NCBI GenBank assembly: GCA_001604065.1
Contig: LVAO01000006.1
Coordinates: 1-64,000 of the forward strand
From: Clostridiales bacterium Firm_09
Lineage (GTDB): Bacteria > Bacillota > Clostridia > Christensenellales > DTU072
Length of the DNA stretch: 64,000 bases
Direction: 5' to 3'
The translations under genes were made by a program, and so were the position numbers. The notes under the pieces were generated by a model that saw only the letters and a program-made list of their open reading frames with translations, made no database searches and had not been told where the DNA came from. This document shows, piece by piece, positions 9,454 to 19,349 of the stretch; positions within the stretch are counted from its first letter, which is position 1; every line of letters begins with the position of its first letter.

Positions 9454-10575
9454 TTATTTTTTGTCCGCCAGCCCCAGTTCTGTTTTAATGGCTTCTATCA
9501 GATAATCTGCATTCGGACGGGCAAGGCGGGCGGCAACCTCTTTTCCGATTCCGTCAAAGTTCTCCGCGAATCCCGGGGTACGCAAATAATCATCCAGAAA
9601 AGTAACCAGACTGCCCTTCCCTATCGCCTCAATCGCCAGTCCTTTCAGCCCCTTCAGGCTGCGCTTTTCTGACTCGTTGGCAGGGTCTGTCAGCACAATC
9701 CGTTTTTGCTTATAAAGCGCTTCGGCCGCCGTCAGCGCATTGGGACGGGTAACAACCAAATCGGCGGCGGTATATAACGCGTTATAATCCGCGCCTTCGT
9801 TAAAAGCTTTGTATCCCAAAGACAGCGCAAATTCCAGAAGCTCCCTGTCTTCTCCGCAAGCGGCGACAATCCCGCAGGACGCAGTAAATTCTCTAAGTTC
9901 GAGGAGCGTTCTTCGGTCAATTTCGGCGGATTTGTCTCTGCAGCAAAACAGAATGAGTTTTTTCCCCGGTTCCGCACCGATTATGGCATATGCCTCTTCT
10001 TGGGAAAGGACAGGATCAAGAGCGGTCGTAACCTGAATATTGGATATGGCGATCGCCTTTTCTTTTATACCAAGATTGGCAAGCATGGTAAGCACTGCCA
10101 TGTTCTCTGCAAAATACCGGTCGACATACCCGCTGACAATGTCCGCCCGTGCAAAAAATTCAATCACCGGAACAAACACTTTGGTTTCCTGCGAAAATCT
10201 GGCGCGTACGGCAAGCGTTTCCGCCAGCAGCGTTCCGTCCAGAAGAATGACAATCTCCGGACGATATCGCCCGAAAACATTGCGCATTTTCATATATACG
10301 GGGCTATTGTCTTTGTATTGAAGCTCCGCCTTCGGAAGTTTGTCGATATTCTTATCCGGACGTTCGTGAAACAGGCGGCGAGCGGTCCGGACAACAATTC
10401 CATCCGGCTTCAGTACCAGGTCCATGGCGATCTGCAAAGCCGTATTCTGAAATTCTTTTTCCCCAATAATCACCGTTAAAAGCTCCTTGTTGCCGCCAAG
10501 ACGCTCTTTGATTGCGCGGGCAAAAACAGCGTTGCGCTCTCCCGCAAAAATCAGGATGGTTTTTTTATTGTTCAT
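9454..10575 (-). CDS. Glycosyltransferase-like protein (MurG/MGDG-synthase type C-terminal fold)
   Basis: 373 aa; ADLVVTRPNALTAAEALYKQKRIVLTDPANESEK. Confidence 0.6.
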   Translation of the reverse strand: MNNKKTILIFAGERNAVFARAIKERLGGNKELLTVIIGEKEFQNTALQIAMDLVLKPDGIVVRTARRLFHERPDKNIDKLPKAELQYKDNSPVYMKMRNVFGRYRPEIVILLDGTLLAETLAVRARFSQETKVFVPVIEFFARADIVSGYVDRYFAENMAVLTMLANLGIKEKAIAISNIQVTTALDPVLSQEEAYAIIGAEPGKKLILFCCRDKSAEIDRRTLLELREFTASCGIVAACGEDRELLEFALSLGYKAFNEGADYNALYTAADLVVTRPNALTAAEALYKQKRIVLTDPANESEKRSLKGLKGLAIEAIGKGSLVTFLDDYLRTPGFAENFDGIGKEVAARLARPNADYLIEAIKTELGLADKK

Positions 10576-10586
10576 ATCCTTGGCTC

Positions 10587-12230
10587 CTATTGCTCAAAAA
10601 TAATGGGAATGATAATGGGCTGTTTTTTAAGACGGATATCTATTTCTCTCGCAATCAGCTTGCGGATGCATACTCTTATCTCTGCCGTTGCCATCTCTTT
10701 ATATTCTCCTGAAGCATAGGCTTGCCGGATGCGATTGCGGATGATTGTTTCTACCTCCTGGGAGATGGTCAATCCGCGGACTTCGAATGTAGGATCGTTT
10801 TCAAGAAGTCCCGAAGCACCGACATTCAGTATGACAATCACAAAACCGTCTTCGCTCAGATTCCGGCGGTCTCTGAGAATCATATCGCTGCTTTGTACAA
10901 AGCTGCCATCCAGCATGATTGTGCCTACCGTAAGCTTGTTCACTTTTTTGAGTCCCAGCTTGGATATCTCCACCACATCGCCGATTTCCGGCATCAGCGT
11001 ATTCGCGCGGTTGATTCCCATTGATTCGGCCAGATCGATGTGCTGCTTAAGATGACGGTATTCACCGTGTACGGGTATAAAAAACCGGGGATTGACCAAA
11101 GACATCATCATCTTGAGCTCTTCACGGCAGGCATGACCGGAAACATGCACCTCGCTCATGTCCTTATAAATCACATCGGCACCTTTTTTGCAGAGATTAT
11201 TGATGACGTTGTAAATCAGTTTTTCATTGCCTGGTATAGGGCTTGAAGAAAACACAACGCAATCCGTATCGGTAATCGTTACCTTTCGGAGTTCGTCCTT
11301 GCTCATGCGCGTAAGCGCAGACTCCGATTCGCCCTGAGAACCCGTAGAAATAATGCAGAGCTTATCATAAGGTATCGAATGGATTTGCGAAATATCCACT
11401 ACCGTATCCTTAGGATAATTGAGTTCTTTGAGCTTATGCGCAATCTCTGCGATTTTGATCATTGACCGTCCCGCAAATGCCACCCGGCGGTTGTATTTCA
11501 CACAGCAGTCGATGATCTGCTGCACTCTGTGAATATTGGAAGCAAAGGTGGCAATCACCATTCTTTTATGGATATTGTGCGCGAACAAATCATCCAGCTT
11601 TTTGCCGACGCTTGCCTCGGACATGCTGTATCCTTCACGTTCCACATTGGTCGAGTCTTCGAGAAGCAGAAGAACCCCTTCTTTTCCTATCTGGGCGATG
11701 CGCGCCAGATCAATGTTCTTGCCGTCCACAGGAGTATAATCTATTTTGAAGTCTCCCGTAAAAAACAAAATCCCTTTGGGGGTCGTGATCGACAGAGCAT
11801 ACGCTCCCGCGATGGAGTGCGTCACACGCACAAATTCGACCCGAAAGCAGCCTAATTCGAAAACATTTTTATTTTCATCGACAATATGGGTTTCTATCCC
11901 TTGAATCTTATGCTCTCTGAGCTTGTGTTGAACAAGTGCTATCGAAAAGGAAGAGCCATAAACCGGTACGGGAAGATCGCGCAGAACATATGGAAGTGCG
12001 CCGATATGGTCCTCATGCCCGTGTGTGATCAGAATGCCTTTGATTTTTTCTCGGTTGTGGACAAGGTAAGAATAATCGGGAATGACGTAATCGATACCCG
12101 GCATTTCTTCACTGGGAAACGCAAGACCGCTGTCTACCACAATTATATGATTATTATACTCAATGGCGGTCATATTCTTGCCGATTTCGCCTATGCCGCC
12201 CAAAAATGTAATATATAGATTTTTTGACAA
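10587..12230 (-). CDS. rnj: Ribonuclease J
   Basis: 547 aa; metallo-beta-lactamase motif THGHEDHIGALPYVL; HVSGHACREELKMMMSLVNPRFFIPVHGEYRHL. Confidence 0.95.
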   Translation of the reverse strand: MSKNLYITFLGGIGEIGKNMTAIEYNNHIIVVDSGLAFPSEEMPGIDYVIPDYSYLVHNREKIKGILITHGHEDHIGALPYVLRDLPVPVYGSSFSIALVQHKLREHKIQGIETHIVDENKNVFELGCFRVEFVRVTHSIAGAYALSITTPKGILFFTGDFKIDYTPVDGKNIDLARIAQIGKEGVLLLLEDSTNVEREGYSMSEASVGKKLDDLFAHNIHKRMVIATFASNIHRVQQIIDCCVKYNRRVAFAGRSMIKIAEIAHKLKELNYPKDTVVDISQIHSIPYDKLCIISTGSQGESESALTRMSKDELRKVTITDTDCVVFSSSPIPGNEKLIYNVINNLCKKGADVIYKDMSEVHVSGHACREELKMMMSLVNPRFFIPVHGEYRHLKQHIDLAESMGINRANTLMPEIGDVVEISKLGLKKVNKLTVGTIMLDGSFVQSSDMILRDRRNLSEDGFVIVILNVGASGLLENDPTFEVRGLTISQEVETIIRNRIRQAYASGEYKEMATAEIRVCIRKLIAREIDIRLKKQPIIIPIIFEQ

Positions 12231-12344
12231 AAGAACCTCTGAAAGATTAAAGTATATTTGTATATAGTATATACCAAAATATGGATAATCTCAAACGTTT
12301 TTCTTCTGGCTGAGCCGCAAACCCATTTTTATTCCTGCATGGTA

Positions 12345-13562
12345 TCATTTTTTCGGAATTTCCGTTTTTTCTGCTGTTTTCTTTACTATTTCAAAAAGAA
12401 TCAAAAAACCAAGCGCAAGCATTTCGCTCACCACGGCAAAAAGGACGGCGCCCGCAATTGTTCTTTCATACAGCCATCCGATTGCTGCAGAACCCAGAAA
12501 CCAGGAAACCCCATAGACAGAATAAAATATGCCGTATGCCGTTGCCCTTTTCTCTTTTTTGATGATTGTCGCAATCACCGCTTTCAGTATCGATTCCATT
12601 GAGCCCATGGCAATGCCCCAGATCAGAATCCCCGCGACAATCGCGCCGACGCCTTTGATAAAAAAGAATACAGGAGCAAACGCGATAGAAAACAAAGCGC
12701 TGATTTGCAGGGATTTCACACCGATTCGGTCATATAAATAGCCAAAAAAGACTGCAGAAACCGCATCAATGCCCATAGCCGCAGAATAAAGCAGCGGCAC
12801 ATACACCGCTTTTATTGCATAGGTGGAAGACATATGAAAAGCAAGCAGAGGATAATCTATAAATCCTAAAGCCATCCATCCGGTAGCGATCAGATAGATA
12901 ATAAAAGATTTGTTTCCTTGAAATTTATTTTCTTTCACCGTTGTTTCAAATCGGTCGGGATTGGGATATTTCTGCTTGGCGACCACAAGCAATACAAGCG
13001 TTGTGACGGCAAAAATACCCAATAATCCAAAAGCCGTCTGATAGTCTTTCAGTTCATTTCCATTTTTCAGATTCAGTATGAAAAATACAAACAGAGGACC
13101 CAGAAATGCGCCCAACTGGTCCATGGCTTCCTGCAGGGCAAATGCTTTGCCTATGCCGATTTCGGACGTCGTAAACGATGTCAGCGCGCTTTTTGCCGGG
13201 GCACGAATCCCTTTTCCGACACGCTCAAGCAAAATAAGCAGTATCGCCACCTGCCAGGCGGATGCGTCAACAAACATCAGGCAAGGGATGGCAAGCAGGT
13301 TCAGCGCATAGCCTCCTATCATCATGAGCCAATATTTTTTTGTTTTGTCGGCGATAATCCCTGTAAAAACCCTTAATGACTGGCTGATGAGTTCTCCCAA
13401 TCCGGACACCATGGATATGGCAAAGGCAGAGACACCAATCAATTCCAGATACGTTCCGTAAATGCTTCTTGCCCCTTCATGCGTAAAATCAGAAAGCATG
13501 CTTATCAATCCCAGTATGAAAAGAAACATCCATACCCGCTTTTTGGTAACATCTTTCTGCAT
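12345..13562 (-). CDS. MFS transporter
   Basis: 405 aa, about 12 TM; MLSDFTHEGARSIYGTYLELIG. Confidence 0.85.
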   Translation of the reverse strand: MQKDVTKKRVWMFLFILGLISMLSDFTHEGARSIYGTYLELIGVSAFAISMVSGLGELISQSLRVFTGIIADKTKKYWLMMIGGYALNLLAIPCLMFVDASAWQVAILLILLERVGKGIRAPAKSALTSFTTSEIGIGKAFALQEAMDQLGAFLGPLFVFFILNLKNGNELKDYQTAFGLLGIFAVTTLVLLVVAKQKYPNPDRFETTVKENKFQGNKSFIIYLIATGWMALGFIDYPLLAFHMSSTYAIKAVYVPLLYSAAMGIDAVSAVFFGYLYDRIGVKSLQISALFSIAFAPVFFFIKGVGAIVAGILIWGIAMGSMESILKAVIATIIKKEKRATAYGIFYSVYGVSWFLGSAAIGWLYERTIAGAVLFAVVSEMLALGFLILFEIVKKTAEKTEIPKK

Positions 13563-13745
13563 AGCTGTACCCCTTTCATAAGATTTTCTTTATGTTATTT
13601 TCAGCAAATATACTAAATAATATCATATATCATGCAAAAAGTTAAGGAAAACAAACAATACCTCCTGAAGTAAATGGATTTGTCTTTCGGAAAACAGGAA
13701 TATTCTGACAATTCTTTCTCAAACTAGATTCACAAAGAGGATTTT

Positions 13746-14459
13746 ATGAAAGCTATCATCATGGCGGGAGGCAAAGGCATCCGCCTCAGACCGCTTACCA
13801 ATGACATCCCCAAACCCATGGTAAAAATCATTGATAAACCCGTGCTTCAATATATGCTTGAACTCTGCCGCATCCACGGCATCATCGACATCGGCCTGAC
13901 GCTCGGATACCGCAGCGATTGCATCATGGATTACTTCGGCGACGGTTCACGTTTTGGCGTGAAGCTGACTTATTTTCTGGAAAATGAACCTCTGGGCACA
14001 GCCGGCAGCGTAAAAGCAGCCGAGAATTTTGTATCCGATGACTTTATAGTCCTGTCCGGGGACGCCTATACGACCATCGATCTGTCGAAGGCGATTGCCT
14101 TCCACAAGGCAAAAAAATCTGTCTTCACATTGATAGCGACTCCGCATAAAAGTCCGGCAGGGTTGGGAGTATTGGAAATCGATCATGAGGGAAAGCTCTC
14201 CGCTTTTATAGAAAAACCGTCAGAATCCCGGCCCTCGCTGATCAACTGCGGCATTTATATCATGAATAAATCAATCCTGGATATGGTGCCGGACGGACCT
14301 TACGATTTCGGCAGACAGCTTATTCCCCGTCTGGTCGGAACAGCGCATGCGTTCGTCACCTACGATTACTGGTCGGACATCGGAACGCTTCCTTCCTATT
14401 ATTACACCAATTATCTGATATCTTTGGGCGGAAACGAAGCGGCGGCGGCAACAAGATAA
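13746..14459 (+). CDS. Sugar nucleotidyltransferase (NTP_transferase family)
   Basis: 237 aa; KAIIMAGGKGIRLRPLTNDIPKPMVKIIDKPVLQY. Confidence 0.9.
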   Translation: MKAIIMAGGKGIRLRPLTNDIPKPMVKIIDKPVLQYMLELCRIHGIIDIGLTLGYRSDCIMDYFGDGSRFGVKLTYFLENEPLGTAGSVKAAENFVSDDFIVLSGDAYTTIDLSKAIAFHKAKKSVFTLIATPHKSPAGLGVLEIDHEGKLSAFIEKPSESRPSLINCGIYIMNKSILDMVPDGPYDFGRQLIPRLVGTAHAFVTYDYWSDIGTLPSYYYTNYLISLGGNEAAAATR

Positions 14460-14487
14460 ATCTGTTGTCGGACAAAACGTCTTTTTT

Positions 14488-14514
14488 ACGGCAAAGCAAT
14501 TTGCCGTTTTTTTA
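14488..14514 (+). terminator. Rho-independent terminator
   Basis: ACGGCAAAGCAATTTGCCGT then TTTTTT. Confidence 0.88.
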
Positions 14515-14549
14515 CCGCGTTTATTTCTTAAAAAATATACCTCATTCGT

Positions 14550-14578
14550 TTGAAGTGTTATCTGCATAGTTGTATAAT
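14550..14578 (+). promoter_or_regulatory. Predicted serC promoter TTGAAG-17 bp-TATAAT
   Basis: Near-consensus hexamers, 17 bp spacer. Confidence 0.7.
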
Positions 14579-14612
14579 GAATTCAAATATATACAAAGTC
14601 TAAGGAGAAAAT

Positions 14613-15683
14613 ATGAAAGTTTACAATTTTGCGGCCGGGCCTTCGATGCTTGCCGAAGAGGTAAAACTGACAGCTCAACGTGATTTTTTGAATTACAACG
14701 GCAGCGGAATGTCCGTTACAGAAATGAGTCATCGCTCCGCGGTCTATGAAAATATTCACAACGAGGCTCAATCCTTACTTCGGGAACTGATGCATATCGG
14801 CGACAATTATCATGTCCTGTTTTTACAGGGAGGCGCCAGCATGCAGTTTGAAGCAGTGCCGCTCAATCTTCTTCACACCAAAGCAGATTATGTCGTAACG
14901 GGCAATTTTGCTGCAAAGGCAGCATCAGAAGCCCAAAAATACGGCGATGTCGCAGTGATTGCAAGCTCCAAAGACAAAAACCATACTTATATTCCCGATG
15001 TGGACAAACTTGTTACCCGTGAAGGGGCGGACTATCTGCATATTACCGGCAACAACACCATCTTCGGTACCAGGTACACAAAACTTCCGAAGGTCGCCGC
15101 GCCGCTTGTGGCAGACATGTCCAGTATGATCCTGAGCGAAGAAATTGATGTCAATCAATTTGCCTTGATTTATGCCGGCGCGCAGAAGAACATAGCACCG
15201 GCGGGACTTACACTTGTCATTGTCAAAAAGGACATCATCAACCGTCCCCAATCCATTTGTCCCACAATGCTCAGGTATTCGACGCAGGCCGAAGCAAACA
15301 GCCTTTATAATACGCCTCCCTGTTTTGCCATTTATATGGCAATGCTGACATTCCGTTGGCTCAAGAATATGGGCGGCGTGCCTGCAATCCAGAAAATCAA
15401 TGAATATAAAGCCGGTCTGCTGTACGATTTCATCGACAACTCCTCTTTTTATAAGAACCCCGTGCAGAAGGAATACCGTTCTCTTATGAATGTACCCTTT
15501 ACCACTCCTTCCCCCGAGCTGGACAAAAAATTTACGGCAGAAGCAGAAAAGTCCGGTCTTGTTGCAATCGGCGGACACCGTTCCGTAGGCGGCATGCGCG
15601 CAAGCATATACAATGCAATGCCTGTGGAAGGCGTCAAGACGCTGATTGATTTTATGAAGAAATTTGAATTAGCAAACCGATAA
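14613..15683 (+). CDS. serC: Phosphoserine aminotransferase
   Basis: 356 aa; NFAAGPSMLAEEV, LQGGASMQFEAVPLNLL. Confidence 0.96.
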   Translation: MKVYNFAAGPSMLAEEVKLTAQRDFLNYNGSGMSVTEMSHRSAVYENIHNEAQSLLRELMHIGDNYHVLFLQGGASMQFEAVPLNLLHTKADYVVTGNFAAKAASEAQKYGDVAVIASSKDKNHTYIPDVDKLVTREGADYLHITGNNTIFGTRYTKLPKVAAPLVADMSSMILSEEIDVNQFALIYAGAQKNIAPAGLTLVIVKKDIINRPQSICPTMLRYSTQAEANSLYNTPPCFAIYMAMLTFRWLKNMGGVPAIQKINEYKAGLLYDFIDNSSFYKNPVQKEYRSLMNVPFTTPSPELDKKFTAEAEKSGLVAIGGHRSVGGMRASIYNAMPVEGVKTLIDFMKKFELANR

Positions 15684-15696
15684 GGAGAATGCCTTC

Positions 15697-16860
15697 ATGT
15701 TCGAAATCCTTGCATTGAACGAAATAAGCGACAAAATATTCAGTGTATTTGACGCTAATTATAAGGTAGCCAAAGATATTCCTGCTCCCGACGCTGTCCT
15801 GGTAAGAAGCGCGCCGATGGCAGAGTTTCCCATTAATGACAATCTTCTTGCCGTTGCCCGCGCGGGCGCCGGTGTCAACAATATCCCCCTGCCTCGCATG
15901 ACCGAAGCAGGCGTCGTTGTCTTCAACACCCCCGGTGCCAACGCCAACGCCGTCAAAGAGCTTGCCATATGTGCTATGCTTCTTGCCTCCCGTGATATTG
16001 TCCGCGGCATCTCCTGGCAAAGCACCTTGCTGGGCAAGGGTGACGAGGTGCCTAAGCTTGTCGAAAAAGGAAAGGCTCAGTTCGGCGGGATAGAAATCGC
16101 AGGCAAAACATTGGGCGTCGTCGGCCTTGGCGCAATCGGCGTACGCGTTGCAAATGCCGCAGTCGCTCTCGAAATGAGCGTCATCGGCTACGATCCGTAC
16201 CTCTCGGCAGAAAATAAGAATAAATTGGACCGCTCAGTCTCCGTTTCATCGTTGGAAGACGTGCTTGCAAAATCCGATTTCGTCACACTGCACCTCCCTT
16301 ATACGGAATCCACCAAGTATCTGTTCAACTCCGGCACGATCGCAAAAATGAAAACAGGTGCGGTGCTCATCAATCTGAGCCGCGGGGAGCTTGTCAATAA
16401 TAACGATATAAAAGAAGCCCTGTCTTCCGGCAAAATAAGACGCTATGTGGTGGATTTTCCGACAGAAGACATCATCGGCGTCCCAAAAATTATCTGCATC
16501 CCGCACCTCGGCGCAAGCACAGAAGAAGCCGAAGATAATTGCGCCGTAATGGCAGCCGCAGAGCTAAAAGAATACCTTGAAAACGGCAACATCCGAAACA
16601 GCGTCAATTTCCCCTCACTTCATATCGGCAAACGCAGCGCGCACCGTCTGACGGTCGCCTACAATACCGGCAAAGGGGTCGTAGAGAAATTGACTGCCCT
16701 CCTTGCAGACCTTCCGCATACTTTCAATTTTGCAGAAAAAAAAGATGTCGGCTATGCCATCATCGATACCGATGTTCCTCTTGCAGACGGAGGAGAAGCG
16801 GACAGCATCATGGAAAAGATTTCGAAACTGGAAGATATCCTGTCCATCCGGATTCTGTAA
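15697..16860 (+). CDS. serA: D-3-phosphoglycerate dehydrogenase
   Basis: 387 aa; ARAGAGVNNIPLPRMTEAGVVVFNTPGANANAVKEL; adjacent to serC. Confidence 0.94.
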   Translation: MFEILALNEISDKIFSVFDANYKVAKDIPAPDAVLVRSAPMAEFPINDNLLAVARAGAGVNNIPLPRMTEAGVVVFNTPGANANAVKELAICAMLLASRDIVRGISWQSTLLGKGDEVPKLVEKGKAQFGGIEIAGKTLGVVGLGAIGVRVANAAVALEMSVIGYDPYLSAENKNKLDRSVSVSSLEDVLAKSDFVTLHLPYTESTKYLFNSGTIAKMKTGAVLINLSRGELVNNNDIKEALSSGKIRRYVVDFPTEDIIGVPKIICIPHLGASTEEAEDNCAVMAAAELKEYLENGNIRNSVNFPSLHIGKRSAHRLTVAYNTGKGVVEKLTALLADLPHTFNFAEKKDVGYAIIDTDVPLADGGEADSIMEKISKLEDILSIRIL

Positions 16861-16880
16861 GAAGAATGCCCATAAAAAGC

Positions 16881-16912
16881 AAAAGCACTCCGGTCGGGGG
16901 TGCTTTTATTTT
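16881..16912 (+). terminator. Rho-independent terminator after serA
   Basis: AAAAGCACTCCGGTCGGGGGTGCTTTT then T-rich. Confidence 0.85.
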
Positions 16913-16990
16913 TATTGTTCAAAACGGTGTTCTTCGGACCGTTTCTGCCTGTTGAAAAAACTGCTGTAACGAACAAAATCCTCTATGCCA

Positions 16991-17557
16991 TTACGGCTGC
17001 CTATCATTTTTCTCTTTGGCCACCGGAACAGAGTCCATGGCGTTGGCAAAGATTCTTTCCTTTTCTTGTCGGGATATCAGCCCGGTTAAAGCGAAAGCAA
17101 TCATTATAATTCCGGGGATGTCAATAAGAAGTCTGGTTAAAGCAAACTTTGCGCCTAAGGAAGTGATTTCAAAAAGAAGCATGGGTATTTTGGTAGTAGA
17201 CCATGCGCCGATAAATATCATGATATTAGAAAACTTGACTCCTTTTTTCATAAAAACCGAGGCTACCGGAAACGCTCCGTAAAGAGGACCCGCCGCGGCG
17301 GAACCCAGCAAAAACGCCAGTACGATCCCTTTAAGCCCGGAGCCTTCTCCCATGAATTTTACCATGGTTTGTCTGGGCACCCATACGTCCAAAAGCCCCA
17401 GCAACAAAAAAATGGGTGGAATGACCAGAAGCATTTCTTTGAGCGAATATGCTGTGATGTCCAATGCCTTTTTCCCCTGTTCGCGGAAAATGACATAAAA
17501 TACGGCAAACGCTGCAGCTGTTATCAAGAAAGGCAAATATCTCTTAAACGTTTTCAT
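16991..17557 (-). CDS. Half-size permease (ArsP/DUF318-like)
   Basis: Hydrophobic ORF; start at MKTF avoids overlap with the upstream gene; downstream of an ACR3 gene. Confidence 0.65.
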   Translation of the reverse strand: MKTFKRYLPFLITAAAFAVFYVIFREQGKKALDITAYSLKEMLLVIPPIFLLLGLLDVWVPRQTMVKFMGEGSGLKGIVLAFLLGSAAAGPLYGAFPVASVFMKKGVKFSNIMIFIGAWSTTKIPMLLFEITSLGAKFALTRLLIDIPGIIMIAFALTGLISRQEKERIFANAMDSVPVAKEKNDRQP

Positions 17558-17559
17558 CT

Positions 17560-18042
17560 TCAGACAATCCATCCTATTATAAATGCGACAAGAAAAGAAA
17601 AGGCATAGGCAAAAAGATTCCGCAGCAGAGTGACTTTTTTTCCGAAATACCGGATTTCAACGGGCATTGTCACCACTCCTACCATCATAAGGCTGGAAAT
17701 AAAGGCTGCAATCTGAGAATAACCCGCCCCGTTCTGCAGCAGCAGCGCCGCAGTGGGAAAGGCAATGAATCCGGGAATCAGCGTAATGGCGCCGACAACA
17801 GACGCTAAAAAGACACCCAAAAAACCGGATTCTTTTCCGATGATTCTTGATATTGCATCTTTGTCAAATATCGCAAGCAGAACACCCACCAACAAAATAA
17901 TGGTCAGAAATTGCGGAAGAATATTTTCAAACGCCTTCCAGGCCTTTTTCAATGCGGCAACGGTTTTCTTTTTATCTTTTATGACAGACAAAATGAGAAG
18001 CAGTCCCGCCACAGAATACAATATGATTGTTGCAATATCCAT
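17560..18042 (-). CDS. Half-size permease (ArsP/DUF318-like), partner of the next gene
   Basis: 160 aa hydrophobic; GAITLIPGFIAFPTAALLLQNGAGY. Confidence 0.65.
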   Translation of the reverse strand: MDIATIILYSVAGLLLILSVIKDKKKTVAALKKAWKAFENILPQFLTIILLVGVLLAIFDKDAISRIIGKESGFLGVFLASVVGAITLIPGFIAFPTAALLLQNGAGYSQIAAFISSLMMVGVVTMPVEIRYFGKKVTLLRNLFAYAFSFLVAFIIGWIV

Positions 18043-18057
18043 ATATCCCCGTTCCTG

Positions 18058-19137
18058 TCAATGCTTTTCGTAATGGAATAATGATTGGTTCCTGTTGGCT
18101 ATCCTTACCAACATCAGCATGACAGGAACCTCGACAAGCACACCGACTATCGTTGCCAAAGCGACGCCCGGATGAAGGGGAAACACCGCAATTGCGACGG
18201 CAACGGCCAGTTCAAAAAAATTGCTTGCGCCTATCATGCCTGCCGGAGCAGCAATGTCAAAGGGCAGCCTGAGTATTCTTGCGCCCAAAAAACCGATTGC
18301 GAAAATAAAAAAAGTCTGCAATGTCAGGGGCAGCGCAATCAGAACAATGTGCAAAGGATTCGAAATGATTAAATCGGCCTGGAGTGAAAAAATAATAATC
18401 AAGGTGCACAGCAAACCGGCAATCGTTATTGGGTTGAACGAGGGTATCACTTTTTGATTCAGAAAATCCAGTCCTTTGTTTTTAATGACAAGATGGCGTG
18501 TGACGGAAGCAAGAACAAGAGGTATAACGATAAACAGCACCACGGACAAAACCAGTGTAAGCCAGGGCACAGAAATGCCGTTTACTCCCAACAGCAGACC
18601 GACAATCGGCACAAATGCCGCCAGAATAATCAGATCATTGGTAGCTACCTGCATCAACGTATACGCCGGATTGCCCTTGGTCAGCGCGCTCCATACAAAC
18701 ACCATCGCCGTACAGGGCGCGGCGCCCAGAAGAACGGCACCGGCAAGATAATCCTTTGCCAGATCTGCGGGCAGAATATTTTTATAAATCACATAAAAAA
18801 ATAATGCCGAAATCCCGAACATCGAAAACGGTTTGATCAGCCAGTTGACAACCCATGTCAAAAATAAGCCTTTGGGATTTTTGCCGACATTTTTGATGCT
18901 GGTAAAATCGATTTTGAGCATCATCGGATACACCATCAACCATATCAGAATGGCAATCGGGATATTGATCCGGGCAACCTCGAGCTTTCTGAAAAAATCC
19001 GAAAAACCGGGCAGATATCTGCCCAGAACAATGCCCAGACCCATACAAAGCAAAACCCAAAGACTGAGATAACGATCAAAAAAAGTTATGCCTTGTTTCT
19101 GTTTTCCCATACATTCTCCTGGTTCCATATCAGACAA
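18058..19137 (-). CDS. Arsenite efflux permease, ACR3 family
   Basis: 359 aa; GAAPCTAMVFVWSALTKGNPAYTLMQVATNDLIIL is an ACR3 signature. Confidence 0.92.
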   Translation of the reverse strand: MSDMEPGECMGKQKQGITFFDRYLSLWVLLCMGLGIVLGRYLPGFSDFFRKLEVARINIPIAILIWLMVYPMMLKIDFTSIKNVGKNPKGLFLTWVVNWLIKPFSMFGISALFFYVIYKNILPADLAKDYLAGAVLLGAAPCTAMVFVWSALTKGNPAYTLMQVATNDLIILAAFVPIVGLLLGVNGISVPWLTLVLSVVLFIVIPLVLASVTRHLVIKNKGLDFLNQKVIPSFNPITIAGLLCTLIIIFSLQADLIISNPLHIVLIALPLTLQTFFIFAIGFLGARILRLPFDIAAPAGMIGASNFFELAVAVAIAVFPLHPGVALATIVGVLVEVPVMLMLVRIANRNQSLFHYEKH

Positions 19138-19158
19138 AACATATAGAATTTTGTTTAT

Positions 19159-19187
19159 ATGATAACAGATATATAGATGTTTGTCAA
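19159..19187 (-). promoter_or_regulatory. Predicted promoter of the ars operon, TTGACA-17 bp-TATCAT, with dyad AACATCTATATATCTGTT in the spacer
   Basis: Direct reading of the minus strand. Confidence 0.65.
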
Positions 19188-19349
19188 TTTATTTTGTGAC
19201 ATTAAAAAAGTGTTATACCATATGCTCCTAAAGAATATTTTACAGCAATCTCCGCTGCCGTATCCGATTGCCTGGCCTATTTTATGTCGGCTGTTGCGGA
19301 AGAAAAGTTCTTATAGTATAATGAATCAAGATAACATCGGGAGGAAGAC

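Noticed and set aside
13640-13660. GTTAAGGAAAACA resembling the MITE TIR start
   Set aside because: Match limited to about 8 bp with no continuation or partner repeat; likely chance.
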